Origin: Bacteroidales bacterium
GTDB lineage: Bacteria; Bacteroidota; Bacteroidia; Bacteroidales; 4484-276
DNA: 64,000 bases
NCBI GenBank assembly: GCA_035647615.1
Contig: DASRND010000036.1
Coordinates: 248,001 to 312,000 of the forward strand
Direction: 5' to 3'
This document shows positions 1-9,187 of this stretch, piece by piece; position 1 is the stretch's first letter, and every line of letters starts with the position of its first letter. The translations under genes and the position numbers were made by a program. Below the pieces are notes generated by a model. That model ran no database searches. It was not told the DNA's origin and worked only from the letters and a program-made list of their open reading frames with translations.

Positions 1-1386
1 CGCATGCAGGAATTTGAAGCGCTGATAAAACGCACGCATGAGACCAATCTTAAAGTGATCATCGATTTTGTTCCGAATCATCTTTACAGGGAATACTTTT
101 CAGATGTTAAACCGGAAGGTGTTGAAGATTTTGGAAAAAATGACAATCCTGAAAAGTCATTCGACCCACAAAACAACTTTTATTACCTGCCCGGCACCGA
201 ATTTCATCTACCTGACGGGATTGCATGGCTGCAAAATATAGAAAACGAAATACCTCCGGAGCCTTACCGGGAAGTGCCTGTCAAAACTACCGGCAACGAC
301 CGCTTTACGGCACATCCCGACAAATACGATTGGTACGAAACCATCAAACTCAACTATGGTGTGGATGTACTCAACGGACGGAAAACCTACTTTGATCCGA
401 TGCCGGATACCTGGCACAAGATGCTCGACATTCTGCTATATTGGGCAGCCAAAGGCGTGGATGGCTTCCGCTGCGATATGGCCGAGATGGTGCCGGTGGA
501 ATTTTGGCAATGGGCGATTGGAGAAGTAAAAAACAAATTCCCCGAAATAATTTTCATAGCCGAAATCTACAATCCGTCTGCTTACACAGATTATATACAA
601 CGCGGCGGCTTCGATTATCTCTACGATAAAATGGGCGTTTACGATACGTTGTTCAACATTATCCACCATGGTGCGAGCGCCCGCACACTTACCGGCTGCT
701 GGCAGGCGCTGGAGGGAAAAGAGAAACAGATGTTGCGGTTTATCGAAAATCATGATGAGGTTCGGATAGCTTCGGCGGCTTATGCCGGAAATCCTCGCGC
801 CGGAATTCCGGCCATGACCGTTACCGCCGCCATGAATACAGGTCCGGTGATGCTTTACGGCGGACAGGAAATGGGCGAGAGAGCGGCAGGCGCTGCGGGT
901 TACAGTGGCGACGACGGACGAACCACCATATACGATTATGCCGCAATGCCACAACACCAGCAATGGATGAACGACGGAAAGTTTGATGGCGGACTGTTAG
1001 AGGACGATCAAAAGTCGCTGAGAAAATTTTATCAGAAATTACTTACTTTTTGTCGTGATAGCGAAGCCATTGCTGCCGGAAAATTCTACGATCTGATGTG
1101 GGCAAACGAAAACGCGCCACGCGGAATTTATGCCTGGCTGCGCTACACCGAAAATGAAAAATTGCTGTTGGTAGTAAATTTTGAAAACAAGAAAATAGAG
1201 ACTTTCGTCAAAATCCCCGAGCATGCTTTTGGTGAGATGGGATGGAGTGATAAAAAGGAGATGCGATTAACAGATATTTTGCAACCAGATACGATGGGAC
1301 TTCAAAAGCAAGAAATTTCAGAGCGGGGAATACCGCTGGTTCTTGAAGGATACGGGGCAAGGATTATAACCCTTGCTGGGTTTTGA
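1..1386 (+). CDS. GH13 alpha-amylase family glycosidase, 5' end cut by the window
   Basis: Retaining alpha-glucan hydrolase or transglycosylase of the GH13 clan. About 460 residues are visible; the reading frame is open to base 1, so the N-terminal part of the barrel is missing. The visible part starts at the beta-3 region (FVPNH). It carries all three catalytic residues, numbered from the ATG at 4: Asp158 in GFRCD (nucleophile), Glu187 in FIAEIYN (acid/base) and Asp251 in ENHDE (transition-state Asp). A small beta domain forms the C-terminus. No signal peptide can be judged because the start is absent. The last codons and the stop fall in the first unit of a 46-bp tandem repeat, so the extreme C-terminus may have been altered by the repeat. 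Exact substrate specificity cannot be assigned. Confidence 0.9.
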   Translation, partial: RMQEFEALIKRTHETNLKVIIDFVPNHLYREYFSDVKPEGVEDFGKNDNPEKSFDPQNNFYYLPGTEFHLPDGIAWLQNIENEIPPEPYREVPVKTTGNDRFTAHPDKYDWYETIKLNYGVDVLNGRKTYFDPMPDTWHKMLDILLYWAAKGVDGFRCDMAEMVPVEFWQWAIGEVKNKFPEIIFIAEIYNPSAYTDYIQRGGFDYLYDKMGVYDTLFNIIHHGASARTLTGCWQALEGKEKQMLRFIENHDEVRIASAAYAGNPRAGIPAMTVTAAMNTGPVMLYGGQEMGERAAGAAGYSGDDGRTTIYDYAAMPQHQQWMNDGKFDGGLLEDDQKSLRKFYQKLLTFCRDSEAIAAGKFYDLMWANENAPRGIYAWLRYTENEKLLLVVNFENKKIETFVKIPEHAFGEMGWSDKKEMRLTDILQPDTMGLQKQEISERGIPLVLEGYGARIITLAGF

Positions 1387-1493
1387 ATTCAGCGTAGCCT
1401 CGCGGTAGCTTGAAGCCCTTGCAGGGTTTTGAATTTAGCGGAGCCTCGCGGTAGCTTGAAGCCCTTGCAGGGTTTTGAATTCAGCGGAGCAGA
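1370..1493. repeat. 46-bp tandem repeat, about 2.7 copies
   Basis: Units begin at 1370, 1416 and 1462 (exact 46-bp spacing) with CCCTTGCnGGGTTTTGAAT followed by AGCGnAGCCTCGCGGTAGC. The third unit breaks off near 1493. A 13-base inverted copy of the unit start (AACCCTGCAAGGG) lies at 1538-1550. Units are contiguous with no spacers, so this is not a CRISPR array. Unit 1 includes the stop codon of the amylase gene. Confidence 0.85.
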
Positions 1494-1563
1494 CAGGGAG
1501 TTTGCTTTGCCCAAGTGGGTTATGCGCAACGAAACGAAACCCTGCAAGGGCAGTGGGAAGCGC

Positions 1564-2583
1564 CTATGGCAGCAAGAGGATTTTGCCGGAGGACATCGCA
1601 GAAATATATTGGCGGATCCCATCCACAAAACGATCGAGGGGGAATGAGGCCTGGATTTGCGTGGCAAGCTCGCCGCTGGTGAAGAGTGATTGGATAGTTT
1701 CTGAAACCTTTTCGAATTCATCAGAGGTTTTTTCGCTGATCCATCCGTTGAGGTTAAAGCCACGAATAGTCTTGCTTTTAAAAATTGCGCCAAGCGTATC
1801 AAATCCTGATAGAGGCTGCCCCGACAGTCCGCCATAAACGATCACTTCGCCGTTGTCTCCAATCGCGTTGAAGAGTTTTCCACTCAGCTCCCCTCCTACT
1901 GCATCGATGGCAGCGGTAGCTTTCAGCTCAAAAGCCAGCGCCTGAAGTTGTTCATCAAAATTATCATCGCTGATATTTAAAACATGTTTTACTCCTTCGT
2001 TTTTCAATGCTTCCACCTGCTCCGGTTTGCGCACCAGATTTATGACTTCGATGTTACGGCTTAGCGCAAAATGACGGATAAATTTTCCAACTTGTCCGTT
2101 AGCAGCCGACTGGATGACGGTTTTATGTCCGCCCTTTTGTACATGCTCCACAAGCGCCCAGGCCGTGAAGGGATTGATAAACAAGCAAGCGGCTTGCTCT
2201 ACCGGCATATCTTTATCCACAACGAAATAATCTTTGTCCGACAGCGCCACATATTCAGTCCAGGCACCCTGGCGGTCGTCGTTTACATAAAAAGTAACAC
2301 GCTTTCCGATAAGATTTTCTTTTGATCGTTCGCCAACACTGACGATGGTACCAGCACCTTCGAAACCTGCGATTGCCGGAAGCGTTTTTCGAACATTGTA
2401 GCCACCACGCAGAAAAGCCAGATCGGAAGGATTTACCGGGGAAGCTTCCACACGTACCAGCACCTGATTGGTGGCGGGCTGTGGCACGGGGATTTCTGCC
2501 ACACGCATCGCGGCAAGCACACGCAGCAGGTTGCTGTTGTAATCATTAAGTTGAATGGCTTTCATTGTTTTAGGAAGAGACAT
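1564..2583 (-). CDS. Zinc-less MDR-family NAD(P)H oxidoreductase (quinone reductase/enoyl reductase-like)
   Basis: A 339-residue medium-chain dehydrogenase/reductase. The N-terminal GroES-like half carries the family signature VEASPVNPSDLAFLRG and GFEGAGTIVSVG. The C-terminal Rossmann half has the nucleotide-binding stretch SAANGQVGKF followed by a second glycine-rich stretch VYGGLSGQPL. The catalytic-zinc Cys/His ligands of alcohol dehydrogenases are absent, which favours a quinone oxidoreductase or enoyl reductase-like role with NADPH. Start is ATG at 2583; an in-frame ATG at 2565 gives MKAIQLNDYN, a typical family start, and is an alternative. It converges on the amylase gene across the 46-bp repeat. 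The substrate is unknown. Confidence 0.85.
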   Translation of the reverse strand: MSLPKTMKAIQLNDYNSNLLRVLAAMRVAEIPVPQPATNQVLVRVEASPVNPSDLAFLRGGYNVRKTLPAIAGFEGAGTIVSVGERSKENLIGKRVTFYVNDDRQGAWTEYVALSDKDYFVVDKDMPVEQAACLFINPFTAWALVEHVQKGGHKTVIQSAANGQVGKFIRHFALSRNIEVINLVRKPEQVEALKNEGVKHVLNISDDNFDEQLQALAFELKATAAIDAVGGELSGKLFNAIGDNGEVIVYGGLSGQPLSGFDTLGAIFKSKTIRGFNLNGWISEKTSDEFEKVSETIQSLFTSGELATQIQASFPLDRFVDGIRQYISAMSSGKILLLP

Positions 2584-2726
2584 AAATTTCTTTTTTAGAA
2601 GCTAAATAACAAACGACAATAAAACATCCGCCAATAGTCGGAGTAAACATCATAAATAAATTTCAATATTAAAAACTCAATGACCAAAAGCGATACGAAT
2701 ATTTGAATTTGATTCTTTATTAATAC

Positions 2727-2759
2727 AAAAGCCGCTTTCGGTTGAAGAAGGCGGCTTTT
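2727..2759 (-). terminator. Rho-independent terminator of the DHOD-like gene
   Basis: Arms AAAAGCCGC and GCGGCTTTT at 2727-2735 and 2751-2759 enclose a 15-nt loop. On the minus strand the hairpin ends in a short T-rich run. It sits just past the stop at 2782. Confidence 0.7.
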
Positions 2760-2781
2760 GATTTATTCATTAAAAAAAAGA

Positions 2782-3795
2782 CTACCGCATCGGATATTTT
2801 TTGAAAATCTCTTCTGATCTCATCAGGATATCCACATATTGTGAACGCTTGTAGGCAAATGGATCGTTCATTCTATTGCGCGAGAGCTTGCCTTTAAAAT
2901 CGTCGATGTTAGCATATCCTTTCTTGTCCATCCACTGGTTGATGTCGGAAAGGATATTTTTGATTTGTCCGATACCGTTTTTGTACAAAGTGGTAACTAC
3001 CTGCACTGCGTTGGCACCGGCGAGGAGCATCTGTATGGCGTCGGTTCCGGTGAGGATTCCCGTATTTCCAATAATGCTTCCATTGATGTTGCCGGCAAGT
3101 ATGCCTGCATAGCGCAACGAAAGACGATAGTCGCCATGGTTGGAAAGGAACCACGGGAACACCAGTTCTTCGGTTTCGATGTCGATGTCGGGTTGGAAAA
3201 CACGGTTGAACAACACAAAGCCATCACAACCCAGCTGATCCATTTCTGTTATTACCTTAAAAATGTTGGTGTAAAACGGGCTTAACTTGACGCTTACAGG
3301 AATGTTGACGGCCTGTTTTACTTTTTTGAGAACGGCCAGTTGCTGTTCCACGATCTCTTTGCCGGCTTTCTTGTCGTCGCGGGGATTGGCATAAAAGTTC
3401 AGCTCCAGGGCAGCGATGCCAGTGTCAGCAAGTTTTTTAGCATATTCGGTCCAGGTGACGTCGTACACACAGTTGAGGCTGCCAATCACCGGTAGGTTTA
3501 CCTTTTTCACTATCCGCGCCAGACTCATCAGGTGCTTGTCCGGGCCGGCGTGTTCTATTTTCGGAAACAGCGTCACCATCTCGGCATGGCGCTCGTTATA
3601 CTCGCTGAGGTTGTCGTCGAGCTGTGCGCGCTCGAGCTGTATCTGCTCCTCAAAAAGTGATTTGTAAACAATTGCGGCGGCACCGGCAGCTTCTATCTGC
3701 GCCAGCGCGTCGTCGTCCATCACCAGATTACTGGCGCCCACAATCAGCGGGTTTTTAAGTTCCAATCCCAAATAAGTGGTTTTCAATTCTGCCAT
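2782..3795 (-). CDS. Dihydroorotate dehydrogenase-like FMN protein
   Basis: A 337-residue TIM-barrel flavoprotein of the dihydroorotate/dihydropyrimidine dehydrogenase superfamily. It opens with LKTTYLGLELKNPLIVGAS, has VIGSLNCV in the middle, VSVKLSPF, FVLFNRVFQPDID, and a C-terminal phosphate-binding stretch GNTGILTGTDAIQMLLAGA. Family members in Bacteroidota are usually annotated as dihydroorotate dehydrogenase-like proteins and are distinct from PyrD; the true substrate is uncertain. I chose ATG at 3795 although the frame stays open to 3873, because a promoter -7 element (3855-3862) falls inside the longer version and family homology begins at the chosen start. It is divergent from nifJ and stands alone with its own terminator. 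Confidence 0.85.
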   Translation of the reverse strand: MAELKTTYLGLELKNPLIVGASNLVMDDDALAQIEAAGAAAIVYKSLFEEQIQLERAQLDDNLSEYNERHAEMVTLFPKIEHAGPDKHLMSLARIVKKVNLPVIGSLNCVYDVTWTEYAKKLADTGIAALELNFYANPRDDKKAGKEIVEQQLAVLKKVKQAVNIPVSVKLSPFYTNIFKVITEMDQLGCDGFVLFNRVFQPDIDIETEELVFPWFLSNHGDYRLSLRYAGILAGNINGSIIGNTGILTGTDAIQMLLAGANAVQVVTTLYKNGIGQIKNILSDINQWMDKKGYANIDDFKGKLSRNRMNDPFAYKRSQYVDILMRSEEIFKKYPMR

Positions 3796-3854
3796 ATCAT
3801 CGTATTTTTTTGTTATTAAAATGTGCTTGTTAATTTTATTTGTTCTGTTTCGGA

Positions 3855-3862
3855 CAAAAATA
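3855..3862 (-). promoter_or_regulatory. Promoter -7 element of the DHOD-like gene
   Basis: TATTTTTG on the minus strand matches the Bacteroidota TAnnTTTG element and would give a leader of about 50 nt to the ATG at 3795. No clear TTTG -33 box is visible. Confidence 0.5.
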
Positions 3863-4015
3863 CCAAAAATCATCTCTCCCCGCCATACCTATTCTTTAAA
3901 AATCATTAAGATAAAATTGACGAAGTTGCTTTATTGATTAATCTGAAACGAATTTAAATAGCTGGTTTTCACATCTGCAAAGGTTTTGTAAGCCCTTCCA
4001 TTTAGGAGTTATGGT

Positions 4016-4023
4016 TACTTTCG
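4016..4023 (+). promoter_or_regulatory. Possible promoter -7 element of nifJ
   Basis: TACTTTCG in the context GGTTACTTTCGTAGC is a one-mismatch version of TAnnTTTG, about 50 bp before the ATG at 4073. The nearest TTTG (3985-3988) is 27 bp upstream, too far for a standard -33 box, so support is weak. Confidence 0.3.
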
Positions 4024-4072
4024 TAGCAAATTTTGAATTTAACGAAAATTACGATTTAATCAATTCATAATC

Positions 4073-7000
4073 ATGACTACAAAGAAAAAGTTTATCACTT
4101 GTGACGGTAACTACGCGGCCTCACACATCGCCTACATGTTTAGCGAAGTAGCCGCTATTTATCCCATCACACCATCATCTACCATGGCCGAATACATCGA
4201 CGAATGGTCGGCCAACGGACGCAAAAACATTTTTGGCGAGACCGTAAAAGTATCGGAAATGCAATCGGAAGGTGGCGCCGCTGGCGCGCTTCACGGCTCT
4301 TTACAGGCGGGAGCACTCACAACTACTTACACGGCCTCACAGGGTCTGATGCTGATGCTGCCCAACATGTACAAAATTTCGGGCGAGCTGCTGCCAGCCG
4401 TATTCCACGTAAGTGCCCGCAGCCTTGCCGCACAGGCGCTGTCGATTTTTGGCGACCACTCCGACGTGATGGCTGCCCGCAACACCGGCTTTGCTTTTCT
4501 GGCTACCGGCAGCGTGCAGGAAATCATGGACATTGCCGCCGTTGCACACCTGGTGGCTATTAAATCGCGCATTCCGTTTGTTCATTTCTTCGATGGTTTC
4601 CGTACCTCGCACGAGATACAAAAAGTGGAATATCTTACTACCGAACAGCTAAAACCCATGCTCGACATGGAAGCATTGCAGCGTTTCCGCGATAATGCGC
4701 TGAACCCTGAAAAGCCTGTAACACGTGGTACGGCACAGAACCCCGACATCTATTTCCAGTCGCGTGAAGCTGCCAACCATTTTTACGATCCTGTTCCCGA
4801 CATGGTGGAAGACTACATGCAGCAGATCAGTAAAATGACCGGCCGCGAGTACCATCCGTTTACCTATTATGGTGCTCCTGATGCCGAAAACATCATCGTG
4901 GCCATGGGCTCCATCACACCTGTGATTCGTGAAACCATTGATTACCTTATGGAAAAAGGCGAAAAAGTAGGTCTGATCACAGTGCATCTCTACCGTCCTT
5001 TCTCTGAGAAATATTTTATGCGTGTACTGCCAAAAAGCGTAAAACGCATCTCGGTGCTTGACCGCACCAAAGAACCCGGCGCCACCGGCGAACCACTTTA
5101 TCTTGATATCAGAGATATTTTTTATGATAAAGAAAACGCTCCCATCATCGTGGGCGGACGCTACGGATTAAGCTCAAAAGACACCACGCCGGCCATGATC
5201 GTTTCGGTGTATAATAATCTAAAACAAAACGAGCCGAAAAATCAATTTACGGTAGGTATTAATGACGACGTGAAATTCCTGTCGCTGCCGTTGCTGCCAG
5301 AAATCAGCATCGTACCCAAAGGAACTTTCGAAGCCAAATTTTACGGTCTGGGTTCCGATGGTACTGTGGGCGCCAACAAAAACTCGATCAAGATCATCGG
5401 CGAGAATACCGACAAATATTGCCAGGCTTACTTTGCATACGACTCTAAGAAATCAGGTGGCATCACCACCTCAAACCTGCGTTTTGGCGACAAGCCAATC
5501 CAGGCATCGTATCTGGTTGGAACACCAGACTTTGTGGCTTGCCACGTTCCGGCATATCTCAACAAATACTTTATGCTGAAAGGTCTGAAAAAAGGTGGAA
5601 CTTTCCTGCTCAACAGCATCTGGGATGCCGAGGAAAGCAAGGATCGTTTGCCCGATCAGTTCAAAAAATACATGGCTGAGAATGATATCAAATTTTATAT
5701 CATCAACGCTACCAAACTGGCCGAAGAAATCGGACTGGGCGGCCGCACCAACACCATTATGCAATCGTCTTTCTTCAAAATCTCCAACGTCATCCCTTAC
5801 GATCTGGCAGTAGATGAGATGAAAAAAGCCATCGTTAAAAGCTTTGGTCGCAAAGGCGAAGAGATCGTTAACATGAACTTTTCAGCTGTTGATCGTGGCG
5901 GTGAATACGAACAGGTGGAAGTACCCAAAGAATGGGCAAATCTGAAAATCGAAAAAGTGGTAGACGACCGCAACCTTCCCGATTTTATTAAAAACGTAGT
6001 GGAACCTGTCAACGCTCAAAAAGGTGACGACGTACCGGTGAGTGCCTTCCTGGGTCGTGAAGATGGCACCTTCCCGTCGGGTCTTACCGCCTACGAAAAA
6101 CGCGGCGTCGCTGTAAACGTACCCGAATGGATTTCCGAAAATTGTATCCAATGCAACCAGTGCGCTTATGTTTGTCCACACGCTTGTATCCGTCCGTTCC
6201 TTATCGACGAAGAAGAGATGGCCAAGGCGCCCGAAGGGATGAAAACCTTGAAAGCCATTCCAAAAACTTTTGCAGGATTACAATTCCGCATACAGCTCAG
6301 CCCATACGACTGTACCGGCTGCGGCAACTGCGAAGACGTATGCCCGGCAAAAGGAAAAGCACTTGTGATGAAACCTTTAGAATCCCAGCTGCATGAAGGT
6401 GACAACTGGAACTTCATGGTGAACAATGTTACCTACAAAGACAACATCGTACCCAAAGATAAATCCGTAAAGAACAGCCAGTTTGCACAGCCACTCTTTG
6501 AATTCTCGGGTGCCTGTGCCGGTTGTGGTGAAACGCCTTACATCAAGCTCATCACCCAGCTCTTCGGCGAACGCATGATGATAGCCAACGCCACGGGTTG
6601 CTCGTCGATTTATGGCGGCTCGGCACCTTCCACACCTTATTGCACCAACGCTCAGGGTCACGGACCAGCCTGGGCCAACTCACTCTTTGAAGACAACGCC
6701 GAATATGGCTACGGAATGATGCTTGGCGTAAATAAGATGCGCCAACGCATTGCCGAACGTATGAATCAAGCCATAAGCTCCAATGGGTTGAACGAAGAGA
6801 TGATCGCTGCTTTTGGCGATTGGATCCAAAACGTTGACAATTCCGAAGGATCGGTAACAGCATCGGCCAGGGTAGTTGCCGCTTGCGAAAACAACGATTT
6901 GGCTGTAGCCAAAGAGATCATGAACCTGAAACAATATCTCGTTAAGAAATCAGTATGGGCCTTTGGTGGCGACGGCTGGGCTTACGACATTGGCTTTGGC

Positions 7001-7630
7001 GGTTTGGATCATGTTTTAGCTTCAGGCGACGACATCAACATTTTAGTATTGGATACGGAAGTATATTCAAACACAGGCGGACAAGCTTCCAAAGCAACAC
7101 CAGCAGGTGCTGTAGCCAAATTTGCCGCTTCAGGCAAAAAAACACGTAAAAAAGACCTGGGCGCCATGCTCATGACCTACGGCTACGTTTATGTAGCACA
7201 AGTAGCTATGGGCGCCAGCCAGTCGCAGTTCCTCAAGGCAGTGCGCGAGGCTGAAGCCTATCCGGGTCCATCACTCATTATCGCCTACTCACCCTGTATC
7301 AACCACGGCATCCGTGCCGGAATGGGCAAAACTCAGGAAGCTGAAAAACGCGCCGTCGATTCAGGTTACTGGCATCTGTACCGCTATAACCCTGCTCTGG
7401 AAGAAGAAGGCAAAAACCCGTTCCAACTCGACTCCAAAGAGCCCGACTGGAATGCTTTTGGCGACTTCCTGGATGGAGAGGTGCGTTATACCTCACTGCA
7501 TCAGGCATTCCCCGCCCAAGCTGAAATACTTACCAAAGAAGCGCTTAAAAATGCACAGTGGCGTTACAAGAGTTACCAGCGACTGGCTACATTGGACTTC
7601 TCATTGGATGAAGAAGTAAAAAGTGAATAA
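4073..7630 (+). CDS. nifJ: Pyruvate:ferredoxin (flavodoxin) oxidoreductase, full-length single-chain type
   Basis: Oxidatively decarboxylates pyruvate to acetyl-CoA and CO2, reducing ferredoxin; cytoplasmic and oxygen-sensitive. The 1185 residues match the homodimeric single-chain form. Order: N-terminal pyrimidine-binding domain (YPITPSSTMAEYID near residue 30), transketolase C-like domain, gamma/EKR domain, two 4Fe-4S clusters (CIQCNQCAYVCPHAC near 691; CTGCGNCEDVCP near 747), and a C-terminal TPP-binding domain. That last domain has the third-cluster cysteine motif CAGCGE near 814 and the TPP/Mg motif GGDGWAYDIGFGG near 966. All cluster cysteines expected of a ferredoxin-reducing PFOR are present. 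It is monocistronic with a strong terminator. Its presence supports anaerobic metabolism. Confidence 0.97.
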   Translation: MTTKKKFITCDGNYAASHIAYMFSEVAAIYPITPSSTMAEYIDEWSANGRKNIFGETVKVSEMQSEGGAAGALHGSLQAGALTTTYTASQGLMLMLPNMYKISGELLPAVFHVSARSLAAQALSIFGDHSDVMAARNTGFAFLATGSVQEIMDIAAVAHLVAIKSRIPFVHFFDGFRTSHEIQKVEYLTTEQLKPMLDMEALQRFRDNALNPEKPVTRGTAQNPDIYFQSREAANHFYDPVPDMVEDYMQQISKMTGREYHPFTYYGAPDAENIIVAMGSITPVIRETIDYLMEKGEKVGLITVHLYRPFSEKYFMRVLPKSVKRISVLDRTKEPGATGEPLYLDIRDIFYDKENAPIIVGGRYGLSSKDTTPAMIVSVYNNLKQNEPKNQFTVGINDDVKFLSLPLLPEISIVPKGTFEAKFYGLGSDGTVGANKNSIKIIGENTDKYCQAYFAYDSKKSGGITTSNLRFGDKPIQASYLVGTPDFVACHVPAYLNKYFMLKGLKKGGTFLLNSIWDAEESKDRLPDQFKKYMAENDIKFYIINATKLAEEIGLGGRTNTIMQSSFFKISNVIPYDLAVDEMKKAIVKSFGRKGEEIVNMNFSAVDRGGEYEQVEVPKEWANLKIEKVVDDRNLPDFIKNVVEPVNAQKGDDVPVSAFLGREDGTFPSGLTAYEKRGVAVNVPEWISENCIQCNQCAYVCPHACIRPFLIDEEEMAKAPEGMKTLKAIPKTFAGLQFRIQLSPYDCTGCGNCEDVCPAKGKALVMKPLESQLHEGDNWNFMVNNVTYKDNIVPKDKSVKNSQFAQPLFEFSGACAGCGETPYIKLITQLFGERMMIANATGCSSIYGGSAPSTPYCTNAQGHGPAWANSLFEDNAEYGYGMMLGVNKMRQRIAERMNQAISSNGLNEEMIAAFGDWIQNVDNSEGSVTASARVVAACENNDLAVAKEIMNLKQYLVKKSVWAFGGDGWAYDIGFGGLDHVLASGDDINILVLDTEVYSNTGGQASKATPAGAVAKFAASGKKTRKKDLGAMLMTYGYVYVAQVAMGASQSQFLKAVREAEAYPGPSLIIAYSPCINHGIRAGMGKTQEAEKRAVDSGYWHLYRYNPALEEEGKNPFQLDSKEPDWNAFGDFLDGEVRYTSLHQAFPAQAEILTKEALKNAQWRYKSYQRLATLDFSLDEEVKSE

Positions 7631-7650
7631 TCGTTTTGTATTATAAAATT

Positions 7651-7681
7651 AAAGCCGGAAGCAATCTTCCGGCTTTTTTTT
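7651..7681 (+). terminator. Rho-independent terminator of nifJ
   Basis: Perfect 11-bp stem, AAAGCCGGAAG (7651-7661) and CTTCCGGCTTT (7666-7676), with loop CAAT and a run of T. Confidence 0.92.
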
Positions 7682-7793
7682 ATCAAAATAAAAAACGATG
7701 TACTTTAAATCCTGAATAACTCATCACTTGTAGTAATGGAACGCTGATCCGTGTTCTATAAAAGTTTGTAAATAAAGCAGGTAATATCTGTAC

Positions 7794-9140
7794 TTACTTT
7801 CTCCCGCTGTTTTCGATAATTTCGAGCGCATACACCCTTTTGCTTTTTACTCTTCCGTAGGTTAACACGATAAGCGTATTGTCGGTGGGATTGCTAAAAA
7901 TAAAATGTGGCGTTGCTTTCACTGATTCATATCCGCCACTGTTGTTATTTACCAAAAAAGGTTCAGGAATAATTTTGCGCAGTGTGTTCATTTCCTGATC
8001 GCAGGCATACAAACTGGTGTTTTCTTCGTAATAGTAGGAATCTTTAAAAATTAAATAATACTCATTGTTTTGGGTGTTGCTGGCAAAGTCGTGAATGGCG
8101 TTATAAGTGGAAACCGAAATCGTTTCCGTTTCGAGCACGTCATAGCCTGCTAAATTGGGGTTGATATGAATAAATTGCATGTCATCAGTAATAATCCTGG
8201 TGCCATCGTCGGATATCCAAAACCGATCAGCCTCCTGATATTTATTATTCGAATAAATTTCCTGAGGAGTATCTCCCTGAATATCTATCTTCATCAATTC
8301 CTCATAGTAACCAACTCCGTAAAGATATTTCCATGAAGGATGGGCTTGGATGAAAATTCTATTGAGATTCATTTCCTGACTTACCAAATTCCGCGTATTC
8401 AAATCGAGGGTAAAGAAATTCTGGTTCTCGTATTCGAGTGTAATGTAAATGATTTGATTGAGGGTACCTGCTGCACTTACAATTTTTTTATTAAAATCAT
8501 GCGAATACACTATGCTTTCGCTTTTAAGATCCAGCACAAAAAGGGAGTGGTACTGCGAAATAATCAGGTTTTTACCATCCGGCATTAGTTGCAAAAAATC
8601 ATTGTTTGAATGGGAATTCCATTTAAGATCAATTTTCCGAAAGGCCTTTTCATTCAAATCGAAAACCTCCAAATATTCTCCGCCATCGGGTAAAAGATAA
8701 ACCACCTGCTTGTCTTTATCAAAAGCCATATCACGCACACTGTAAGAAAGCCGGGTTTTATTTTCGGGATAGTTACGGATTGATATCCCTATGCGGATGT
8801 CCTGCCCGACATTGGATGAAAATGTGATGGACGACTGCACCGAATCACCGGTAATTTTGCTGCGCAGCGGTGCGATGGAAACGGTTTGGTACGCGCCTGC
8901 TGCAAGCGTGCCCGACGTTTTGTCGAGCACCAGAAAATCATCCTCGGCAGTAGCCGCCCATTTCAGCGTTTTATCCGCAATATTGCCCAGGCTCAGCTCG
9001 AGCAGATGATCATTATAATCAAAATCCAGCTTGGATTTGCCGGGAAACAAAAAGGTTTTGTCATCATCCTTTTCACAGCCAGAAAGGAAAAGCACAAAAA
9101 CCAATATCAGCGGGAGGGATTTTTGTATCGTTGCCATCAT
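7794..9140 (-). CDS. Lipoprotein with BACON-like domain and beta-propeller
   Basis: About 448 residues starting at one of two adjacent ATGs (9140 or 9137). The frame is open to 9197, but a promoter element lies at 9162-9169. A signal peptide ends in the lipobox LSGC followed by EKDDDK, an acidic tail after the cysteine, so the protein is probably lipid-anchored in the outer membrane. Residues ~30-115 resemble a BACON domain (KLDFDYNDHLLELSLGN, SGTLAAGAYQTVSI, SSITFSSNVG). The rest is repeating beta-strand segments such as KQVVYLLPDGGEYLEVFDL and KNLIISQYHSLFVLDL, typical of YVTN/WD40-like propellers. No catalytic motif is visible. It may bind glycans or protein at the surface. It is divergent from the outer-membrane barrel gene. 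Confidence 0.75.
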   Translation of the reverse strand: MMATIQKSLPLILVFVLFLSGCEKDDDKTFLFPGKSKLDFDYNDHLLELSLGNIADKTLKWAATAEDDFLVLDKTSGTLAAGAYQTVSIAPLRSKITGDSVQSSITFSSNVGQDIRIGISIRNYPENKTRLSYSVRDMAFDKDKQVVYLLPDGGEYLEVFDLNEKAFRKIDLKWNSHSNNDFLQLMPDGKNLIISQYHSLFVLDLKSESIVYSHDFNKKIVSAAGTLNQIIYITLEYENQNFFTLDLNTRNLVSQEMNLNRIFIQAHPSWKYLYGVGYYEELMKIDIQGDTPQEIYSNNKYQEADRFWISDDGTRIITDDMQFIHINPNLAGYDVLETETISVSTYNAIHDFASNTQNNEYYLIFKDSYYYEENTSLYACDQEMNTLRKIIPEPFLVNNNSGGYESVKATPHFIFSNPTDNTLIVLTYGRVKSKRVYALEIIENSGRK

Positions 9141-9153
9141 TTTTATTTTTTTG

Positions 9154-9161
9154 TACATTTG
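9154..9161 (+). promoter_or_regulatory. Promoter -7 element of the outer-membrane barrel gene
   Basis: TACATTTG on the plus strand matches TAnnTTTG exactly and lies 27 bp before the ATG at 9188. It abuts the opposing element at 9162-9169. Confidence 0.6.
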
Positions 9162-9169
9162 CAAATATA
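9162..9169 (-). promoter_or_regulatory. Promoter -7 element of the BACON lipoprotein gene
   Basis: TATATTTG read on the minus strand matches TAnnTTTG exactly and would give a leader of roughly 15-20 nt. Back to back with the plus-strand element, it forms a near-palindrome. Confidence 0.6.
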
Positions 9170-9187
9170 GAAAAAATAAAAAATCGC

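Noticed and set aside
1370-1493. CRISPR-like array
   Set aside because: The 46-bp units are contiguous without unique spacers and no cas genes are nearby.
2782-3795. Genuine PyrD (dihydroorotate dehydrogenase)
   Set aside because: The overall fold matches, but the length and opening segments fit the separate DHOD-like group; I could not confirm the catalytic base, so the pyrD name was withheld.
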